NCBI RefSeq assembly: GCF_028416635.1
Contig: NZ_CP114013.1
Span: 3,286,001 to 3,350,000 of the forward strand
Source: Baekduia alba
GTDB taxonomy: Bacteria > Actinomycetota > Thermoleophilia > Solirubrobacterales > Solirubrobacteraceae
DNA: 64,000 nt
Direction: 5' to 3'
The notes beneath the pieces are model-generated. The model did not search any database and had not been told where the DNA came from. It saw nothing but the letters and a program-made list of their open reading frames with translations. Below, in pieces: positions 61,445-64,000 of the stretch; the first letter of the stretch is position 1; every line of letters begins with the position of its first letter. Position numbers and translations under genes: made by a program.

Positions 61445-61481
61445 TTGGTCTTCCCCCCTTGTTGGACCTGCGACTGGAGTG

Positions 61482-62237
61482 CTACCCAGCGCGGCGCCGA
61501 TCGACCCAGGCCCAGGCCTCGACGCCCACCAGCACGATCGCGGGGGGCACCGTCGCGGGGAGGGTGTCGACGACGAGGAAGAGCTGGTCCCAGGCCAGCG
61601 AGACGGCGACCATGGCCAGCGCCGGGACGAGCTGCGGGCGGCGCTGCGCGGCCAGGATCCCGCCCAGGACGGCCGCCGCGAAGAAGTCGCCGTAGCCCAT
61701 CGACGCGAAGTGGAAGCCCGCCGACTGCAACTGCGGCAGGCCGGCGCCGGGCTCGGCTGCGACGAGCACGGCGTTGGGCGCCTGGAGCGTGTTGCCGAAG
61801 ACCAGGATCGCGTCGGAGATCGCCATCGCGATCAGCCCGAGCTCGAGCAGGATCAGCGGCGCGGCGCCGGCGAGCAGGCGCCCGAGCGTCACGCACGACC
61901 CCATGATCAGCACGAGCGTCGCGATCTGGCCGGGGCGCGAGCCGTCCTGGTCGGCCCAGGCCAGCGCCAGCAGCGGGATCGCCAGCGACGCCAGCCACCA
62001 GCGCGCGCCGCGCATCGCCCAGCCGAGCGCGAGCGCGCAGCCGGGCGGGACGAGCAGCAGCGCGACCCACGTCAGGACGTCCGCGGTGTTCGGGATCTCG
62101 TTGATCGCGACGATCACCACGACGATGCACAGCGGCAGCACCAGCGCCCACCAGCCGCCGCGGAAGCGCTGCAGCAGGCGCGGCACGCCCGCGGCGGGCA
62201 GCGCCACGCACGCCGCCTGCGCGGTCGTGAGCACCAT
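61482..62237 (-). CDS. Polytopic membrane protein, candidate presenilin-like GxGD protease
   Basis: The 251-residue protein has about eight hydrophobic helices. Helix 5 carries an Asp (AMAISDAILVF, Asp142), helix 6 carries SMGYGDFFAAAVLGGIL (Gly-Tyr-Gly-Asp184), and the last helix starts with LPATVPPAIVLVG. This order (Asp helix, GxGD helix, one helix, Pro-Ala helix) mirrors presenilin/signal-peptide-peptidase proteases (GLGD and PAL motifs), though PPA replaces PAL. ATG 62237 has GAGG 8 nt upstream; ATG 62258 is an alternative. Without alignment, an unrelated membrane protein is possible. Confidence 0.5.
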   Translation of the reverse strand: MVLTTAQAACVALPAAGVPRLLQRFRGGWWALVLPLCIVVVIVAINEIPNTADVLTWVALLLVPPGCALALGWAMRGARWWLASLAIPLLALAWADQDGSRPGQIATLVLIMGSCVTLGRLLAGAAPLILLELGLIAMAISDAILVFGNTLQAPNAVLVAAEPGAGLPQLQSAGFHFASMGYGDFFAAAVLGGILAAQRRPQLVPALAMVAVSLAWDQLFLVVDTLPATVPPAIVLVGVEAWAWVDRRRAG

Positions 62238-62326
62238 GTTGTCGGCCTCGAACCACATCCGTGGGGATCGACCGTACTGGCGGTGCCGGGACGGCGCTGG
62301 GCCAGATCGTTACCGTCCGCGCTCGG

Positions 62327-63112
62327 ATGCCCGAACCAGCGACCGCCGACCTGCGCACCGTGCGCGCCACGCGCTACGTCACGCCGCTGCGCGAGGGCGG
62401 CTCGATGCCCGGCCTCGTGGAGGCCGACGACGACGGGCTGTACGTCGTCAAGTTCCGCGGCGCCGGGCAGGGCCTGAAGGCGCTGATCGCCGAGGTCGTC
62501 GTGGGCGAGGTCGCGCGGGCGATCGGCCTGCGCGTGCCGGAGATCGTGGTCGTCGACGTCGATCCGCTGCTCGCCGCGGCCGAGCCGGATCCCGAGATCC
62601 AGCAGCTGGTCGCGGCCAGCGGCGGGACCAACGCGGCGCTGGACTTCCTGCCCGGCGCGCTGCCCTTCTCCCCCGCCGCGCCGGTCGGCGTGACGCCGGA
62701 GCTCGCGGCCGAGGTGGTGTGGTTGGACGCCCTGTGCGCGAACGTCGACCGCACGCCGCGCAACCCCAACATGTTGATCTGGCACCGGGACCTGTGGCTG
62801 ATCGACCACGGCGCGGCGCTGTACCGCCACCACGCGCCGACGTGGCCGGACGGCGCGTCGGGCGCCGGCTTCCCGCTCGTCGAGGACCACGTGCTGCTGC
62901 CGTTCGCGGGCTCGATCGTGGAGGCCGGCGAGCGCCTGGCGCCGCGGCTGGACCGCGCGACGCTGGAGCGGGTCGTCCGCGACGTCCCCGACGACTGGCT
63001 CGGCGACGACGCGCCGCTGGCGCGCGCGATCTACGTGACCTACTTCGAGGAGCGCCTCGCGGCCGCGCAGTTCGCCACCGAGGCCGAGGAGGCGCGCCGT
63101 GCCGCCGCGTGA
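62327..63112 (+). CDS. HipA-family kinase-like protein
   Basis: The 261-residue protein resembles the short HipA-like kinase family often found before DUF3037. LYVVKFRGAGQGLKALIAEV holds a likely ATP-binding Lys, DALCANVDRTPRNPNMLIW is the catalytic/Asn region, and LWLIDHGAAL gives the metal-binding Asp. It lacks the N-terminal HipA domain and any HipB antitoxin partner. ATG 62327 is chosen; a GTG at 62261 would add residues without support. The DUF3037 gene overlaps by 14 nt. Confidence 0.72.
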   Translation: MPEPATADLRTVRATRYVTPLREGGSMPGLVEADDDGLYVVKFRGAGQGLKALIAEVVVGEVARAIGLRVPEIVVVDVDPLLAAAEPDPEIQQLVAASGGTNAALDFLPGALPFSPAAPVGVTPELAAEVVWLDALCANVDRTPRNPNMLIWHRDLWLIDHGAALYRHHAPTWPDGASGAGFPLVEDHVLLPFAGSIVEAGERLAPRLDRATLERVVRDVPDDWLGDDAPLARAIYVTYFEERLAAAQFATEAEEARRAAA

Positions 63113-63488
63113 GGACGACGCGTTCCAGTACGCGATCTGGCGCGTCGTGCCGTCGGTCGAGCGCGGCGAGGCGCTCAACGTCGGCGTCGTCGTCTACTGC
63201 CGCCGCCGCCAGTTCTTGGCGGCCCGGGTGCTCGTCGACGACGACCGCCTGCGCTCGCTCTCCCCCGACCTGGACGTCGAGGCCGTCCGGACGCACCTCG
63301 ACGGCATGGTCCGCGTCGCCGACGGCGACCCGGCCGGCGGCGCGCTCGCCGCGCTGCCGCAGTCCGACCGCTTCGGCTGGCTGACCGCGGCCTCCTCGAC
63401 CATCGTCCAACCCTCACCGATCCACACCGGCCTGTGCGCCGACCCTACGGCGATCCTGGACCGTCTGCTCGCGCGTCTCGTCGCGTGA
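63099..63488 (+). CDS. DUF3037-family protein
   Basis: The 129-residue protein matches the DUF3037 pattern: FQYAIWRVVPSVERGEALNVG at the start, VVVYCRRRQFLAAR, and a C-terminal PSPIHTGLCADPTAILDRL segment. Function is unknown, but the family is regularly coupled to HipA-like kinases as here (14-nt overlap), so it is probably the partner or substrate of 62327. GTG 63099 is the start. It overlaps the end of the convergent channel gene by 44 bp. Confidence 0.82.
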   Translation: MPPREDDAFQYAIWRVVPSVERGEALNVGVVVYCRRRQFLAARVLVDDDRLRSLSPDLDVEAVRTHLDGMVRVADGDPAGGALAALPQSDRFGWLTAASSTIVQPSPIHTGLCADPTAILDRLLARLVA

Positions 63489-64000
63489 GGTTGCCGACCA
63501 GCAGCGCGACGACGACGACGAGGTAGATCTGGCCGATCAGGACCTCGAGGACGGCGAGGGCGCGGCCGACCTCGTTGCTCGGCGTGAAGTCGCCGAAGCC
63601 GGTCGTGGTCAGCGAGACGAAGGAGTAGTAGATGCGCTCGCCCGAGGTGCCGTCGGTGCCCTGGGCGAAGTAGTAGCCGTCGCCGACGGCGGCGACCGCG
63701 CCGATCAGGTCCGAGAACGCCATCCCGGCCAGCAGGTACATCGCCAGGCCGCCGGCGACGGCCTGGACCGTCACGCCGGTGGTTCGGACGAGCGCGACGA
63801 CGCCGATCGCCAACGTGGTGATCATCGCGCCGGCCAGCGCGCAGCTGAGGCCGAGCACGATCCAGGTCGAGAGCGTCGCGCCGGCGGCCGAGATCACGCC
63901 GACGAAGGCGGCGGCGACGCCGATCGTCGTGAGGACGCGGCTGCGCGTGTCGCGCGCCGCGACCGTCACCATCACGAGCAGCAGCGCCTGCAGGACGAGC
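63445..64000 (-). CDS. Potassium-channel family protein, partial (runs off right edge)
   Basis: The visible part contains a pore region with selectivity filter SLTTTGFGDFTPSN and a following helix (VLIGQIYLVVVVALLVGNL). Several hydrophobic helices precede it. The frame stays open and hydrophobic to base 64000 (VLQALLLVMVTV), so the start is likely outside the window. It resembles 2-TM-type ion channels of the Ion_trans_2 class with extra helices. Physiological role unknown. Confidence 0.85.
   Translation of the reverse strand, partial: LVLQALLLVMVTVAARDTRSRVLTTIGVAAAFVGVISAAGATLSTWIVLGLSCALAGAMITTLAIGVVALVRTTGVTVQAVAGGLAMYLLAGMAFSDLIGAVAAVGDGYYFAQGTDGTSGERIYYSFVSLTTTGFGDFTPSNEVGRALAVLEVLIGQIYLVVVVALLVGNLTRRDARADGPGSP

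Noticed and set aside
62261-62326. Longer GTG start of the HipA-like gene
   Set aside because: The added residues are not conserved-looking and the ATG at 62327 opens the recognised domain.
1-64000. Signs of a prophage, transposon or genomic island
   Set aside because: No integrase, transposase, tRNA-end duplication or clear base-composition shift was seen; the genes look like ordinary chromosomal operons.

Overview
The window is very GC-rich (third positions almost always G or C) and gene-dense, with no gap above about 300 bases, so nearly every real gene has long shadow frames. Content and style point to a high-GC actinobacterium, probably of the Thermoleophilia/Solirubrobacterales (Conexibacter, Baekduia or Solirubrobacter type). 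That placement is inferred from gene style and was not tested by a database search. I saw no rRNA, tRNA, CRISPR array, insertion sequence, phage gene or replication origin.

Layout. (1) 1-5.6 kb and 19.1-22.6 kb: purine/ureide catabolism in two blocks. These hold a xanthine-dehydrogenase-type FAD subunit cut by the left edge, OHCU decarboxylase (uraD), uricase, a creatininase-family hydrolase, an 8-oxoguanine-deaminase-like amidohydrolase, a CrtI-like FAD enzyme, hydroxyisourate hydrolase (uraH), an allantoate-amidohydrolase-like M20 enzyme, allantoinase and a MocA-like molybdenum-cofactor cytidylyltransferase. Together they could take xanthine through urate and allantoin to allantoate. (2) 11.5-19.0 kb: a tightly overlapping seven-gene minus-strand operon (luciferase-like monooxygenase, MetF-like protein, CodA/AtzC-like deaminase, ABC ATPase, permease, binding lipoprotein, cytochrome P450). 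It looks like an uptake-plus-degradation system for an unknown N-heterocycle. (3) 5.6-11.4 kb: a glycosyltransferase/acetyltransferase pair, a BKACE enzyme, a secreted beta-helix protein, and an SRPBCC/TetR pair. (4) 22.6-31.8 kb: two MarR-controlled exporters, a methyltransferase, a crotonase, an M48 protease, a quinone oxidoreductase, a kinase-asparaginase fusion and a lipoprotein protease.

(5) 31.8-45.3 kb: a complete myo-inositol catabolic operon (iolE, an ABC importer of three genes, a Gfo/Idh/MocA oxidoreductase, iolG, an SDR, iolC, iolD, iolB, mmsA). It diverges from a LacI regulator across three near-identical operators (core TTGGAGCGCTCCAA). Imported inositol would be oxidised by IolG, dehydrated by IolE, ring-opened by IolD, isomerised by IolB, phosphorylated by IolC and finished by MmsA.

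(6) 45.3-64 kb: envelope and regulatory genes. These include two divergent secreted S1C proteases, a PadR/MFS pair with a 34-bp dyad, an M32 carboxypeptidase, an alpha/beta hydrolase, a yczE/MocR pair, a two-component system, a small exported protein, a DipZ-like thiol-redox protein, a MalT-like LuxR regulator with no recognisable Walker A, a lone receiver domain, a GAF-like protein, a possible presenilin-type GxGD membrane protease, a HipA-like/DUF3037 pair, and a potassium channel cut by the right edge.

Recurring architecture: within operons, most genes overlap by 1-4 nt (ATGA, GTGA, TGATG). Four convergent gene pairs end on one shared CTAG. Several regulator promoters put a -10-like hexamer only 7-11 nt before the start codon, which suggests leaderless mRNAs.
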